This document shows, one piece after another, positions 36,906-49,880 of a DNA stretch of 64,000 nucleotides (position 1 is its first letter; every line of letters begins with the position of its first letter). A model generated the notes under the pieces. That model did no database searches. It had not been told where the DNA came from and saw nothing but the letters and a program-made list of their open reading frames with translations. A program made the position numbers and the translations under genes. The DNA comes from Himantopus leucocephalus (Eukaryota; Chordata; Aves; Charadriiformes; Recurvirostridae): assembly GCA_003993805.1 (NCBI GenBank), contig RSEF01000002.1, positions 67,358,419-67,422,418 on the forward strand, written 5' to 3'.

Positions 36906-39900
36906 CCATGAATTTTGTGAAAAGTCTGTTTCTAGTCAGACAGGTTTCTCTATACGTTTATTATTTCAGTTTGAAAGAAGAAATCAGCAGTTGAAACTCA
37001 GAGCCTCTTAATGCAGTCTGTGTTTTCAGCTTTCATGGGTGAGGAAGTCACTTTGGTGCTGAATAAAAAGGATTCCCGCACACTGACACTAGGTACGTGG
37101 TAACAGCTGTGCTCTTTCCCTTGCTGATAAAACGTTTTGTGGTCTGTGACTTGGTTCATACTTCCATAACTTAAATAAACCAGAACGTACGTGTTCAGAA
37201 GTTTCACCTGAATCTGCAATGATATCGTGGCGACAACAGCATCAGAAGTAAAATTTTCTTCTGCAAAGGTGGTGTCTGTCTTAGCAATGCAATTGCAGTG
37301 TCCAAACACATTAGCACTGAGAAAATGAACAATCAGGAGCTCTTCACATGCACACAATTCTGGAGAATGAAACAAAGTAGGTTTTGGTGCCTCTGACAAT
37401 TCACTGGCACCCATATATTAGAAGTGCAAAAGCACATTGCACCCAATGCTTAAAAATGAGATTGTAATCTCAGGGGAGAAGCAGATAAAGCGGTGCTAAA
37501 GAGCAAAAGATGAGAAGACTGATAAGGTAAGGAGCTGTGTAGTATTTATAAAGAAAGCAGCAAGAACAGGGGCGATGGGTAGCAATTCCTCACGAGGCAC
37601 GTGGCAGGACCAGGACATGGGACAGGCTGTCACTGCTGCTGTTCATTAGTTATTCCAGGTAGAGAGGGTCCTCGGCGCTTTCTTTTGAGGTTGGGAGGAA
37701 TTTTGTTTACTGCTATTAGCTTTCACTGCTGTCGGGCTATCTGTGCATGGGCAGCAGAGAGTCAAGCTGTCCTGACCTTTTCAATGGAGAGGTTTTAATT
37801 AAAAATTGTGCATGGAGGAAATGTGACATTTTAAGTTTTACAGTGAAGTTCACCAAAGGAGATACGAGTGAGGGCTCCTGTAGCTATTACCGAGTCCCTT
37901 CTCTCCACCTACTCTTTGTTAACACTGTACTGGAAGTTTGACTGAAAATCCGGCTGGAAAAGAAAGCACAGGTTGGGTTTTTTTTACCCAAAGTGGCTAT
38001 ATGGGTATACAGTTCTCCTTAAAACATACCCTGCACGTAGATACACCCATGCAAGTGTTGCTAAATTTTTGTCCAGAAGACAGCTGACCCGACGGGTAAT
38101 GAATAGAGCGGATACAAAGCACCAGGCGTTCGGTCACATTGCACATCGCTCCTGCAGAACTGAACATCCTTTGACAGTACAAGAGAGGATGAGTCATGCG
38201 TGGCATTACCCAGGTGTTAGGGAAAAAGAAAAACCCTTGAGGATCTTACTGAAGCTTGCTGGGATAGGAAATGCATTTGGGATTTATCAGCAGCAGCAGC
38301 AGCAAAGCTGGTAACGCTGTCATGGCTAATGTTGCCACACACATTTCACCTCATTAAACCCTTGTTTCAGTTGCTTAGAGCTTTTCCAGAATTGAGACAT
38401 CCAGAGGCTGCAATCCTTCACAGCAGAGAACCAGTGCCACGTAGGGCTTTTGTAGAAATACTAAGCAGAAAATTACTCTGCTACTATTAAGAAGCCACAT
38501 ACTGGAAAGTTTAAGACATGTGAGAAACATTTTCTAAGATGCATTTTCTTGTAATGTTTTAACACCTTCATCCTTCGGTGCAGGAACTGAAGCATCAGCA
38601 AAAGAGCAGTGGAGATGTGCTTTTGGCTGTTCTCATGGAAAACGCCCGCGATACGGCCTCCAGCTGGGGAGCAGTGAGGGGCAGCCAGGCTCTCTGGGAA
38701 CTTTCCAGGGAGGCTGAGGGCAATCTGTCCCTGCACGTATCGTTTCCCTACCATATTTCTTTTCCCCTTTTCCCATCCCCACCAAATTGCAGCACGCACT
38801 CCACTCCAGGTCTGTCTGGGACTTCCCCTGCCAGCACGGGCTGCCATCACCTTTCCAGAGGGCACATTAATGGACTCCCTACTGCAAATAAAATACGGCT
38901 TAAGCATCCAAGCTGTTCTTTGTCCAACCCTCTGACCTTCCCACTCAAGAGGCTTCTTTCAGTTTCTTCGTGCCTACCTTTTTTCTTGCCCCTCTTCTAG
39001 CCTCATTTGGTTTAAAATTACAATCCAACTGTAGCCCAACACCATTTTCTCTGCAATTGAGGTGAAAGAAATCACATTTTTCAGTCTGAGTGGTAATCAC
39101 TGACTCGTTTTTGTTAATACGTGCTCTCCTGAAGGTTAGGTCTGCTTCCGTTACCACACTGTGCAGGAAAAGCTTCTCTTTAGCACCTGTTCTGTCCTCC
39201 CCCAGCTGCAGGCTGTCTTGACCCCTTTATCTTCCATTTGTTCCCAGTGCACAGTGAATCACAGGCAAAGGCAGAGATGCAGAAACATCCCCTCCTCCCG
39301 AGCTGACTGTAAGCAGATTTAATTCCTGGTTTCTGCTACAGCCTCAGCCTGTCATTTCCAAGTATGAGATTTTTAATCACGCGCAAGTGCAAGCAAACAG
39401 CTCTTCACAAAAGCAGCGGCGGCGGCAGCAGCAGAGCCAGGAGGCTGCAGCATCCTGACCGGCAGCCAGCGGTGAGAGGTTTGGCAGGGGGAGAGCAGCC
39501 ACAAAAACCTGCACACCGCGGAGGCTGTGCAGCCCCCGAGGATGTGAAATCCAAGTGACACAGCAGAAGACTGCAAGAACCTTAGCTGGACGCACTTTGC
39601 CAGCAGCTTTCTATCAAAAGGCTAATAGCAGAGCAACAATTTTGGTAAAATAAAGGAATTGGCACTTTGGCTAATTCAGCACTGACCGGTCATCCCTGCC
39701 ATTACGCAGCAGGATGTCCTCTCAGCTCACTGCACATCACGGGGAGCGAAGCAATACGATGCTCCCTGAACAGCCTGTGGAGGCACAGTCTCCCTCCCTC
39801 CTCATCCCACCACTTCCACTGCCGACAGAAGCATCATCTCTATGGAGCATTACCCCACACTGGCCGTTTGGGGTTCATGCCCGCTCTCCACTTACAGAAG

Positions 39901-42900
39901 CGATGTTTGGGTTTTGCCAGGTCATCCCTGTGGCACAGTTTGTCCCCAAGGAACATCATCGCAGATGGGGAGACCCACATATCCTCCCCCTATTTCCAAT
40001 ATTTAGATACCGCGTGTGCTCCTTCTGGAGCCTTCTGATCTCTGGACAAACAGTCCATCCACACCCTGATTTTCTTCAGCTCTTATCTGGACGCGCGGCA
40101 GACCACACAGCGCGTGCTTCCTGCATTGGTTCACTTGATATACATTAAGCAGGGCAAAGCTCAGTGTTGCTGTCAGATAGTTTACAGAGGGACTGTTATG
40201 AAAATAATCTCTGCATGTTAACAGTAAGTCAGGCCAATACTTCTAACAGCTCCGCAAACAGAAGAGGCAGCATGCAAGTAAATGGTTTTATTGTTTTGCC
40301 TAATCATTTGCAGCTGTTTTTTTGCAGGCCCCCCCTTTTCCATAATTTACCATTCATGGGGTTTTTTGCAAATAAAGATGGGAGATCGTTTTTAAACACT
40401 GCTAATAAGCTGGTCAATTTAACAATGTCCTAGATATGCTGCTCCAGCGATTTCAGCCTCAAGACTCACAGCTTCGGGCCGTTGCCTCGCTAAAGGCACC
40501 CCCTGGTCCGAGGCTGGGAGGGTGCTTGTTCGGCTGGCGAGAGGCCTTTCTGGAATGTCATTATTTCGCTGCGTCTGCTCGCCTAATGACTTCAGCACCT
40601 GCTGCCCTTTCTCTCCCTGCCTCCTTCAGGAACCCCGTGCCCTGATATTTCCTTCCTCAACCTCCACATCTATTTTTGGCTCAGCAGCAGGGGTGAGGCG
40701 AGAGAGGGACCCCCCCCCAACCCCAGGCATGTCTTGGAGGGGGTGCACAACGTGCCTGCCTGAAACGGTGGCATGGGGAAGGTGGGTCTGCAGCACAGGC
40801 AGGAAGGAAATGGAGGGGGAAAGAGAGGCGAGTGGGAAGGAATCCCTGGGGGACATCTTGCAAAATGCAGCATTTCAAGAAGCATCAATAATGGTCATCT
40901 GTCAATGAAGTTCAGAAGAGATAGTCAGTGAATATTGAAAGCACAGAAAAGCTTGCTGCAGGTCTAAAATCTGTGACCAGAACAACAAAAATACAACACC
41001 TAAAGTCTTCATGGAAGTAGACATTTAAAAATAAACCCCTACTTTTATATCAATATTCTGTTCACCACAGATGGCTAGACAAGCATGAGGACCTTATTCT
41101 TGGACACGTGTATTATCCCCAGCATATGAACACATTTTTCCCTTTAAATATACTATAATAAAGAAATCTCTTCTGATAGCTCTTGCTCAGATTGGGTTCA
41201 GCTCTCACCTGACCCCTTGCAAAGGGATTTCTCCTGAAACTGGAGCAACTTTGTGCCAAGAAAAACACACTTACTTCAAAGACTGCTGAAAACTTTGCCA
41301 CTATCTCTGAGAAGCTCAGGTTGTCAGACATTTCCCCAGTATCCATCACATAGGGGCTGGTTGGCTCTCTGGCTCACTGCTTTGTAAGGCCACAACCAAG
41401 TGGGCTCGTCTACATCTCCATGTGCATCTCCCCTTGCAAAGTAGAGGTGACTGAGCTGGCCCAGAGCAAGGCACACCATCAATGCAAAGCACAGCAGAGG
41501 CAGTCACTGGGACCCAGTATAGCCACGGGAGCCAGTGCCAGCTCGTTTCAGCTCTGTCCGGTAGCTGAGCTCTGAGGGTAGGGGCAGCTCCAGCATTTTT
41601 CCAAAACTACCATAGGAGCCACATGAAATTCCACATGCCCTGACAGCCAAGGTCTCAGATTTCCCCGGGGGTAAGACATCACCGTCTCTTGGAGTACTTG
41701 TGACATGGGCTGTGGTAGGAGCTTGGTCCCTCGGAGTGAACACCCGTTAAAGAGAGATGATTGCAGCACATGTAACCAGACCCTGCGTAGCTCAAAATCA
41801 CAAAAGAATGGACTGCAACTAGCTTGTGCTGACCTCCAGGCAATCATGTAACTGTGGAAATCGATAGGTTGAGTTAGTTGGTTTAAATACATCTTGTGTT
41901 TAACTGTATGCCTACATGAGCTGCCATCAAACCTTTGCCCTCACATGGAGCATTCTCTGGGTCCTTTGCCCTGCTACTGTCACTCCAGCAGCAGGGACTG
42001 CCCACTGACACCCCCCCAGCATTGCCCTCTGAACCAAACTGCTCTTTCTCCAGTCACCACGCATACTCAGCCGAAGGTATGCCATGAAAGCATCCTGCAG
42101 ATCACATAGAAGTTCACCTGCCCGAACCAATGGCATAAACCGAAGGCCTCAGCTCAAAAGTAGCTCCAGAGCCGACAGCCAGATTGTTTTCTCTCTGCAG
42201 ATGCATGCATGGCATCCATGTTGAGAGGGCCCTGGTCCCTGTCTGGTATGCTGCCAAGCCTATTCATACAGGCTGTCTGCAAGCAACCCATCAGGCAGGC
42301 GTACAGAAGGCAGTTCCCAAACTAGTCTCCAAGAGCAGTGTAGACCAGGCCACCGAGTCCTCACCTTCAAAACACCCAGCTGTGGATCACACAGATGTTG
42401 GTTTAGAAGAACCCCAAAGCATACTCCTAAGTATCTCCAGATCTGCTCTGCAAGGAGGCCACTGGCTGTCTCCTGCACATATCACGCCTGCATTCAGGCG
42501 CACGCACAGCAAGGGGCAGAAACCAGAGGTGTCAAAGACTACAGTCTGCATCCCACGTGTAAGGGAATATTCAGCACAGGCTTGTTGCTTGTAAGCAGGG
42601 GTGAGCAGTGAAGGGGGCAGAGCTGCTGGGAGCACCACGTGCCAGGGAAATGAGCCACGGGTGGATGGAGGTGAATACCCAGAGATATGCGTACTGCTGA
42701 GTGCCTGGCACGTACATCACCTCTTTCGGCACGGGAGCCCTAACGGGGAAGCGTTATGTGTAGTCCTTTTCGTTTCCTGGTGGAAGCAACAGGCTTCCAG
42801 AGAAGCAGGCATTTGTCTGAAAGCCCTGGCAAACATCACTAGGTCAGTCAGCACGCCACGACCTCCTTCCCTCGCCCACCAGCCAGGCACCTGCCCACCC

Positions 42901-45900
42901 CCCAGCAGCCAAGTGCAGGGGCCCTTCGCAGGGCCGTGGCTCTCCTCTCCCTCCTGCAGAGCTGCAGCAGCTTATCTGAGTGTGGACAGGTGTTAGTAAG
43001 TGAAAAAAGCCTAACACTAACCTTAAGGCCTTTGAGACGAACTACCCACCCCTCCCAAAAACAAACCCCACACCTTTTATGCAAAAAAAAAAACCCTCTG
43101 CTTCAGATTGCCTGCAGAAACTCACGCTCGAGAAGGCTGTGCCAGGGAAAGGCTCTAATCCCCATGAGCAGACACAATGTCTACGGCAACAGACAGCTGC
43201 CTCCCTTCACACGCGCAGGCCCATCTGGCTGGGGACCTGGTCCTCAGGTTCATCTGATGCTGGCAGAAGCACCCAAGAGGTTTAGCTACCCCACCTTCCT
43301 TGTCCTGGGATAAGCCACTTACAACCACCTGGTCAGGATGCTCTGAACGATGAACCCTTTGGTCATCTTGAATTAGGTCTTGTATTGCATGAAAAGGAGA
43401 AACAGCCTTCATCCACTTCTCTTTCTCTGCAGAGAGAGACTACTTTTAAACAGCGGATGCGAATCCTTGCTCTTGGCTTACTGAGTTAATTCGTGCTTGG
43501 TGCTAACTGTGGGGCAGTGGGAGCAACAAGAGAACGGCAGGGGAAGGTATAAAGCTCAGGCTTCTCTGAGGGTGCCAGCTTTGCACCAACAATCTCTAAC
43601 CAAGAATTAAGACGGAGCACAGGCATTATTTTTAGAAATACCATTTCTCATAAGCAAGCTGGAAGAAGCAAATGCAGCAGCGAAGCAGAAGGACGCAGAG
43701 ATGGTATGCAGTAATGAAACCATGACCTGCGGCAGCAGAGGAAACAAGGGCAACTTCTGCACGAGGATACCGAGCTGGGTATCCAAAGTGCAGAAGCATA
43801 ACTGCACATCTCTGACACCACCACTTCATCACTGAGGCAGAGGAGTTTAAATCAGTCAAATCTCTAGTCAAATCAGAAGTTCTTCCCAACTAAGACAAGC
43901 AGAAAAAAATCTACATATCACTGAGGTCTGAAGGTATTTTCTTCCCTCAAGAGCAGGAGAATCCACCCACCTACGTGAACACAAACACAAAGGGATGGTA
44001 CCCATCCCCTAAGTACTCACAAAAAAAATAGCCATTCCCTCCCACCTCAGGCATTGACTTTGTGGTCTCCTAATTCCCAGCTCCTTGCTTCTGTGACATT
44101 CAACTGGTTCTTCCATGAAACTGCTTCAGCTGAAGGCTGGGGTACTTATGCCTCCCCCGCCCAGGGCTGGCTGTTCCCACCTGCTCGTCTCCTCCCAAGC
44201 AGCCGCAGTTCCCAGGCTGCAGCTGTGGGAAACAGGGGGGTTGAGCCCCGCTCACACAGTTCACCTGTGCTGGAAAAGTGGGCCAAGGCCAGGAGTGGGG
44301 GCACAGCCAGCCAGCACAGCTCCGCGAGAGGTGCGGCTGTGGCAGGGTTGAAGTGTGCAGGGCGAAGGAGGCTGCTTCTCCCCTGGAAGGGAGGGGGGAG
44401 AAGAAGGGCAGACTGCAGCCAGCGGTACTGGCCACACTGCCAGAGCCAATTCTGACCCCACATCCCTGACAGAGTCACCATGTCACAAGTTTCACCTGGG
44501 AAGCAGCTGGATCAGCCACCAGCGTGCAGCAGGCATACTCACGGTGTGGGCAAACCTTGCACAGCTACAGGAGAAAAGGGGGGTTGGGAGCAGTTTTCTT
44601 AATGACTAATTTCAGTAAGATTACCTTTTTTCTTTTTTTTTTTAACCTTCCTTAAAAATAAATGATGCCATCTTAGTGTTTTTCAGCATCTTGACAGGAT
44701 CTATCCTACCAGATAATGCATTGGATTTGGAGTATGAGCTTCTAGCAATGCTTTTTCATTCTGTGGAGTCAAACAGTTTTTGAAGGAGGAGGAAACTCAA
44801 ACATTTTCATATTTGAAAGCTGATGAGGTGGGTTTTTTTTTGGTTTCTGATATAGATAGTATGAGAAAGAGAGAAGGAATGGCCCTTAAAAGATTTGAAA
44901 CCAATGCAGTGAGTCTTAAGAAATGTACTTTCCCTTAGATTCTTCTTATAAAACCTGTTCAACACCTCAACACACTCTCCCACTATGGGCAAAATGTGAT
45001 TTTACTCCAAATGATGAGGTTTGAAGTGTTTTAGACTTAGGGGCAAAAGTCGCTCTCATTGTCAGTTTACAACGCAAGCACCATTTCGATCTGTAACAGG
45101 CACATTGACTCTGCCTCCCTTCCTGCGTACAGCCTGCCAGAGGATGCTCCTCGTACCACTACAGCCCCCGCAGCCCTGACGCCCGAAGGCCGATCCACTG
45201 TAGAAAAGTTTGGGTTGGTGGTGCTAGTGCCCTCCTCTGTGTTTTGGCACCTTCCTCTTTATTTGAGCTTACCCAACCCAATTACCTCCCAGTCCCTTTC
45301 TAACTTTTCCTCATGCCTCTCAGGGGGCTTCACCCACCCAATGTTCCTCAGGGAACAGGCTGAAGGAGAAGAAAACCCCAAACCACAAGTAGCACAGTGG
45401 AGGGGGGGAACACACAACTCTCTTTATAGATACATGCCTTGTTAAAAAAAGCATCCTGCCACCTTACAGTACAGATTTTGATTCACATACCACCTCTGCA
45501 AGCTATACTTTATTTCACACTTGTTTAAAAAAATAAGTGCCTAACTTTGTGGCAAGGGCAGCTACAGAACAACTCTTAGCGTTCCTTTTCTTCCTCTCTG
45601 AACAGACAGGAGGAAATCAGACTGTGCTGAAGAGGAAACGACATTTTGGACATGGCCCACCTTTCATCCAGTACCACTGGAAGTTGTTACAGGGTCAACG
45701 GTACTTTGGTATTATTTATGCTTTATTGCACGCTGGTTTTGTCTTTTGCAAGCACCAGCCAAAATTTCTCCTTCCTGTGAAAGTCAGCTTCTTCAGAGCA
45801 GGAGAGGAAGGGGAAGGATTTTGAAGCGGATCCCAAGCAGACATTCTTCCACATCATCCAATTTTAGGCTAATTCTTAAGCTGCCTCTTCCATTAAGGGT

Positions 45901-48214
45901 GACTCAGCCAGGATCTCAGATATTTCGTATGATCCTCTGGAGGGCAATTTTTCTCCAGTCATGACCTGGAGAGCCTAGAGGACCAGAGCCAGTATAACCA
46001 CTGAGGCCAAATGTGTTAAGTGCAGTGGTTTGAAGACCTGGCTGATGCTTTTTTGCACATCTGGAATAGGGCAGGACCACTCTCCTGGAAATCACCAGTG
46101 TTAAGGCTGTAACTTGGGTGTTCAGGAGAGGAATTTAGCCTCGGGCAAAACATTTTCCATGTTTTATTTTGGAGTATGGGAAAAGTAAATGCCTTCAAAA
46201 ATGATTCTACAGAGGGAGCTTGGATTAGGAGCTTGACTCCACCTGTTGCACAGGCGTATCAGTGCCAGCACAAAGGCTGGGGTCCAGAATGTGAGAGTGA
46301 GCGTCCAGGCAAACAATTCTTACAGAAAGAGAGACCTGACATTGGTTTTTACATTGAAATGCATGGACACTAATCAGAGACTCCACGGTATAAATAGTAT
46401 GCATAAAACCCGTGCCTTTGAAAAATCTATTAACCATAATCATGAATCTACATGTTCTTCATATACAGAACTGTGAATCATTCTATAGAGAATTAGATTC
46501 CTTATAGTTTATACCAAACAAGAGATTTTGAAACCTTTCTAGGCTTAGAGAGCAGAAGCTTTCAACTAATAAAACCTGTATTTTGAATTAAATTTTGGTC
46601 CCGCTGAGGACAAGGGAAAAGTATAATTGAATTAGGGATTCATTTATCAAATAGCAAATATTAGAGCTAAGTATCATCACAGCTGTAGGTGACTGCAAGA
46701 AAAATATGAACATTTAAAGGCATTTAAATGTAACCGCATAGGTAGTTGGAAATCTGCCTACTGTTTCATAATAACCCTTTGTTTAAATCAGGTGTTCCCA
46801 GCACTGTAGCTAGTACTAAAGACCTTTGAAAGTTTTGGTATTACATGTTGTAATAAAGGCTTGTACTTACTTTCTTGAGTTTTCCAAATCCCGTCCACTT
46901 CCTTACGACCCATGTAGCTCCCAGTTGGTTTTAGGCTGCTATTTCCGTTTTACTTCAGGGCTTCAAGCATTCTACGTGCATACCACATTCTATGCGTATA
47001 CCAAGGTATACACATAACTTTAAAAGATATGTCACCCTTTTTGGGGGGTTAGTCATTACTACATTTAGCTATATTTTCTTGTATAACTATAGCAAATTTC
47101 AGCTACAGTCAATAATATTTTTTCCCACCACTAACAATATAACAAGATCAGATTATTATACATGCACATTATTTGTGTGTGAAGTATCTATGAACACACA
47201 GCAAATGCATTCAGTTACAGTGTTGACACACGTGCCTATAAGATAATGCATACAAATATGCAAGTGCAATCTAAAGACAGCCGATGGCTTCACTGTCTAT
47301 TGCCATGTCTAAAGCACTTCTTTTGATTAAAACTTAGATTGAAGGCTATCAGCCACCCAAAACAATATATCCTTGAGCTACATCCCATAATATCATTCTG
47401 ATTGCTACCACTTAATAAATACACTCTTTCTCAAGATACTTCATTTTGTGCTTAGTTATTAATGCTATTTTAATGTAACTTTGGGATAATCAATCAAAAT
47501 ACCGAAGCAACAATCCTTTCCCCGTATTTTCAAGTAATCAGAATACTTTCGCTTTTCCTGTTCTGCAGGCAAGTTTATTTTGCTTTACTTTCGGTCAGAC
47601 TGAGCAGGGATTATATTTTCCTTAGTTTCACCCATTTCTTTCTGGAAACTAACTTTATTTTGGCTGTGATGTGTCAAAGGACTGAAGCATTAGATAAAGT
47701 TTAATGAAAACTGCAGTCCTGTGGGATTTAAGCATACGCTTTAACGCTTTGCTGACATTAGGAATTTCAGCAGGGAAACATCTAGAAGTTTTGGTAGTTT
47801 ACTCAAGCTTTACCAGGGAAGAGATAAAACTCGTGTTATTTGCTGAGTATCAGCTGAACAGTATATACATATCGATAATCCAGTCCTAACCTGAACGATG
47901 ACATTAAAAACCAGTGGCCAGTTTAACTGTGCTGTTATTCTTAGATTTGTAACTTAGATTTATAACTATGTACCAGCTAAATTGTCAGCATATTTTCTTT
48001 CACAGTTGCAATATGAAAANTTTTCCTTTTTTTTTTTTAAAAAAAAAAACCCTTATTTTATGTTTTTTGGTGTTTGTTTTTTTTTTTTTAAGTTCTAGTT
48101 ATGGGGGAATCCTATCAGCCGCAAAATCACCAGGTTTATAAAGTCAGTCACCCAAAGATAGACTTAACATCAAACAGGCCTTGATACGAGACAAAACACA
48201 GGAATATCTGTATG
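36906..48214. other. Non-coding region between NRSN1 and the third gap
   Basis: No exon with recognisable homology. The part from about 38500 to 45500 is somewhat richer in GC, so chance open frames reach about 144 codons on both strands (for example 38473-38907 minus and 42184-42594 plus). None shows a known domain. A short (CAG)n stretch lies at about 38290-38304 and a CGG/CAG-rich stretch at about 39414-39436. A single N at 48020 precedes T-rich and A-rich homopolymers (48028-48094). The DCDC2 exons expected in this direction were not found. Confidence 0.5.
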
Positions 48215-48314
48215 NNNNNNNNNNNNNNNNNNNNNNNNNNNNNNNNNNNNNNNNNNNNNNNNNNNNNNNNNNNNNNNNNNNNNNNNNNNNNNNNNNNNNN
48301 NNNNNNNNNNNNNN
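48215..48314. other. Assembly gap, exactly 100 N
   Basis: Fixed-length gap ending inside a CR1 copy: the base after the last N starts ctggaggtatttaaaag, an internal point of CR1. The left flank is not recognisable as CR1. Confidence 0.98.
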
Positions 48315-48445
48315 CTGGAGGTATTTAAAAGATGTGTAGATGTGGTGCTTTGGGACATCGTTTAGTGCTAACTTGGCAGTGCTAGGTTAATGGTTAGACT
48401 TGACAATCTTAAAGATCTCTTCCAAACAAAATGATTCTATGATTT
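48315..48445 (+). mobile_element. CR1 LINE 3' end, truncated by the gap
   Basis: The sequence runs from ctggaggtatttaaaag through the CR1 3' region to an atgattctatgattt terminus, the ATTCTATG-type repeat that ends avian CR1 elements. The 5' part is in the gap. It is the same subfamily as the fragment at 2604-2709, in the opposite orientation. Confidence 0.85.
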
Positions 48446-48449
48446 ACTA

Positions 48450-49880
48450 TAGGCAAATCATACTTAGCCAACCTCTTTGCCTCAGTGATGAAATAACTGG
48501 CTCTGTGGATGAAGGGAGAGCAGTTATTGTCATTTATTTTGCTTTCAGTGTAGACTTCCATGTTTGTAGGAGAAATTGGAAGAAGTGTGGCAGATATGGG
48601 GAGGAAGATATCCTTAAGGAAGGTAGGGACTGGATTTGTGGGCTACAAAGTGGATGAAAAACTGTCTCGTTCAGTGGGACTTAGAAAGTCAATTAGTTGA
48701 TATTTAAGTGGCACCTGTTTAGGGATGTTGGTGCTCAGGGTTTGGTACTAGATGTGATACCAATGAGCATGTTAAAAAGTAACGTTGCATGGTAATGATG
48801 GCATGGGATGAAGCCTTATCCAGGCCCAGTAGTAAAGCCAAACTGTCATTATTAGGGGGTGTGCAGGGCTGCCTTTCAGAGCAATCTCAACAGCTCGAAG
48901 GAATGGGCTGACCTGAGTCCCATGAAGTTCAACAAAGAGAAATATGAAATTGGGCACCTGGAACACAGTAACTGTGTCTTGGTACAGTCTTGGCACAGGT
49001 AGGCTAGGAAGCAACTGCAGAAAGGGCTATGCAGTTCCTGTGGCTGGGAAGTTGACGATGAGTTGGTGCTGCTCACTTCTGGTGATGAGGTTGACTGTGC
49101 AGGCTGGGCTTGTAAAAGCACAGCCAGCACATCAAGGGAATATCATCTTCCTTGACTTGGCACCTCTGAGGCTGCATCTAGAATATTTGGTCCAGTTTTG
49201 AGTCCTTCCCAGTACAAGAGAGATATTTAGAAACAGGAAAAAGTCAGCAACACACTAAAAAGTTTAGGGGACTAGAGCTTATGACACAAGGAAAAGCTTA
49301 GGGAACTCAGTTTGTTTCACCTTAAAGTCTAAGCAAGAGAAGGCAGATCAGATTGCTCTCTTCAGCTACATATGGAGTAACAGAGAAGATGGAGCCAGGC
49401 TTTTCTCTGTGTTGCACATCAAAAGGATGAGTCAATGGTCAAAAGTTGCAGCAAGGAAAATTCTAATTGGACATAAAAAAAATGTTTCCAACAGTGAGAA
49501 CTGTAAGCACTTTCCTGCCCAGAAAGGGTGGGGAATCTTTGTCTTTGGTGATACTTAAAACTAAACCAGATAGATAGTGCCTCAAACAACTTACTTCAAA
49601 GTTAGTGCAGTGGGGCACTGGCCTAGATGATCTCTAGACCAGTAGTCTTCAAAGTGGAGTGTGCACAGCCCAGGGGGTGTACAATACAATCCATTGGGGT
49701 GCAGGAAGAAAATGTTAGGACTTCAGTAGTACATGTATATAATTTATAAATAAATAAATGTACGTATATTGGGGTTTCACGCTCAAAAAGTTTTTACAGA
49801 TAGGGGCGTGCAATCAAAACAGTTTGGAGTCTACTGCCCTAGAGGTCTCTTCTAACATAACTTTTCTGTGATTCTGTATT
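48450..49880 (+). mobile_element. Degraded CR1 LINE, ORF2 3' half and 3' UTR
   Basis: Several blocks match CR1 in order: a reverse-transcriptase-region block (cttagccaacctc, then ggatgaaggga and tgctttcagtgtagacttcc), the ggtactag region, the atgaagttcaacaaag block near 48923, and a segment ending cagttttgagtccttcccag near 49210. It closes with gatgatctctaga, then (after an inserted hAT element) ggtctcttct, and ends at ttctgtgattctgtat near 49878. Stops and indels throughout show that it is an old, inactive copy. It begins directly after the 3' end of the preceding CR1. Confidence 0.8.
49640..49836. mobile_element. hAT (Charlie-like) MITE nested in CR1, 197 bp
   Basis: The element starts cagtagtcttcaaagtgg and ends agtttggagtctactg, so the termini form imperfect inverted repeats (cagtagtcttcaaa against cagtagactccaaa, 12 of 14 matching). 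It is flanked by 8-bp target duplications, ctctagac at 49632-49639 and ccctagag at 49837-49844, both fitting the nTCTAGAn target preference known for hAT-Charlie elements. Removing it restores the continuous CR1 3' region. No transposase is encoded, so this is a non-autonomous copy. Confidence 0.8.

Noticed and set aside
39364..39600. CGG/CAG-rich segment considered as a second promoter island or polyglutamine-coding repeat
   Set aside because: The CpG-dense part is under 250 bp, the repeat tracts are only a few units long and no exon structure is visible.
38473..45445. Several 110-144-codon frames on both strands in the moderately GC-rich part between NRSN1 and the third gap, including 42184-42594 plus
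   Set aside because: They overlap each other on opposite strands, show no domain or familiar motif and have low-complexity composition.
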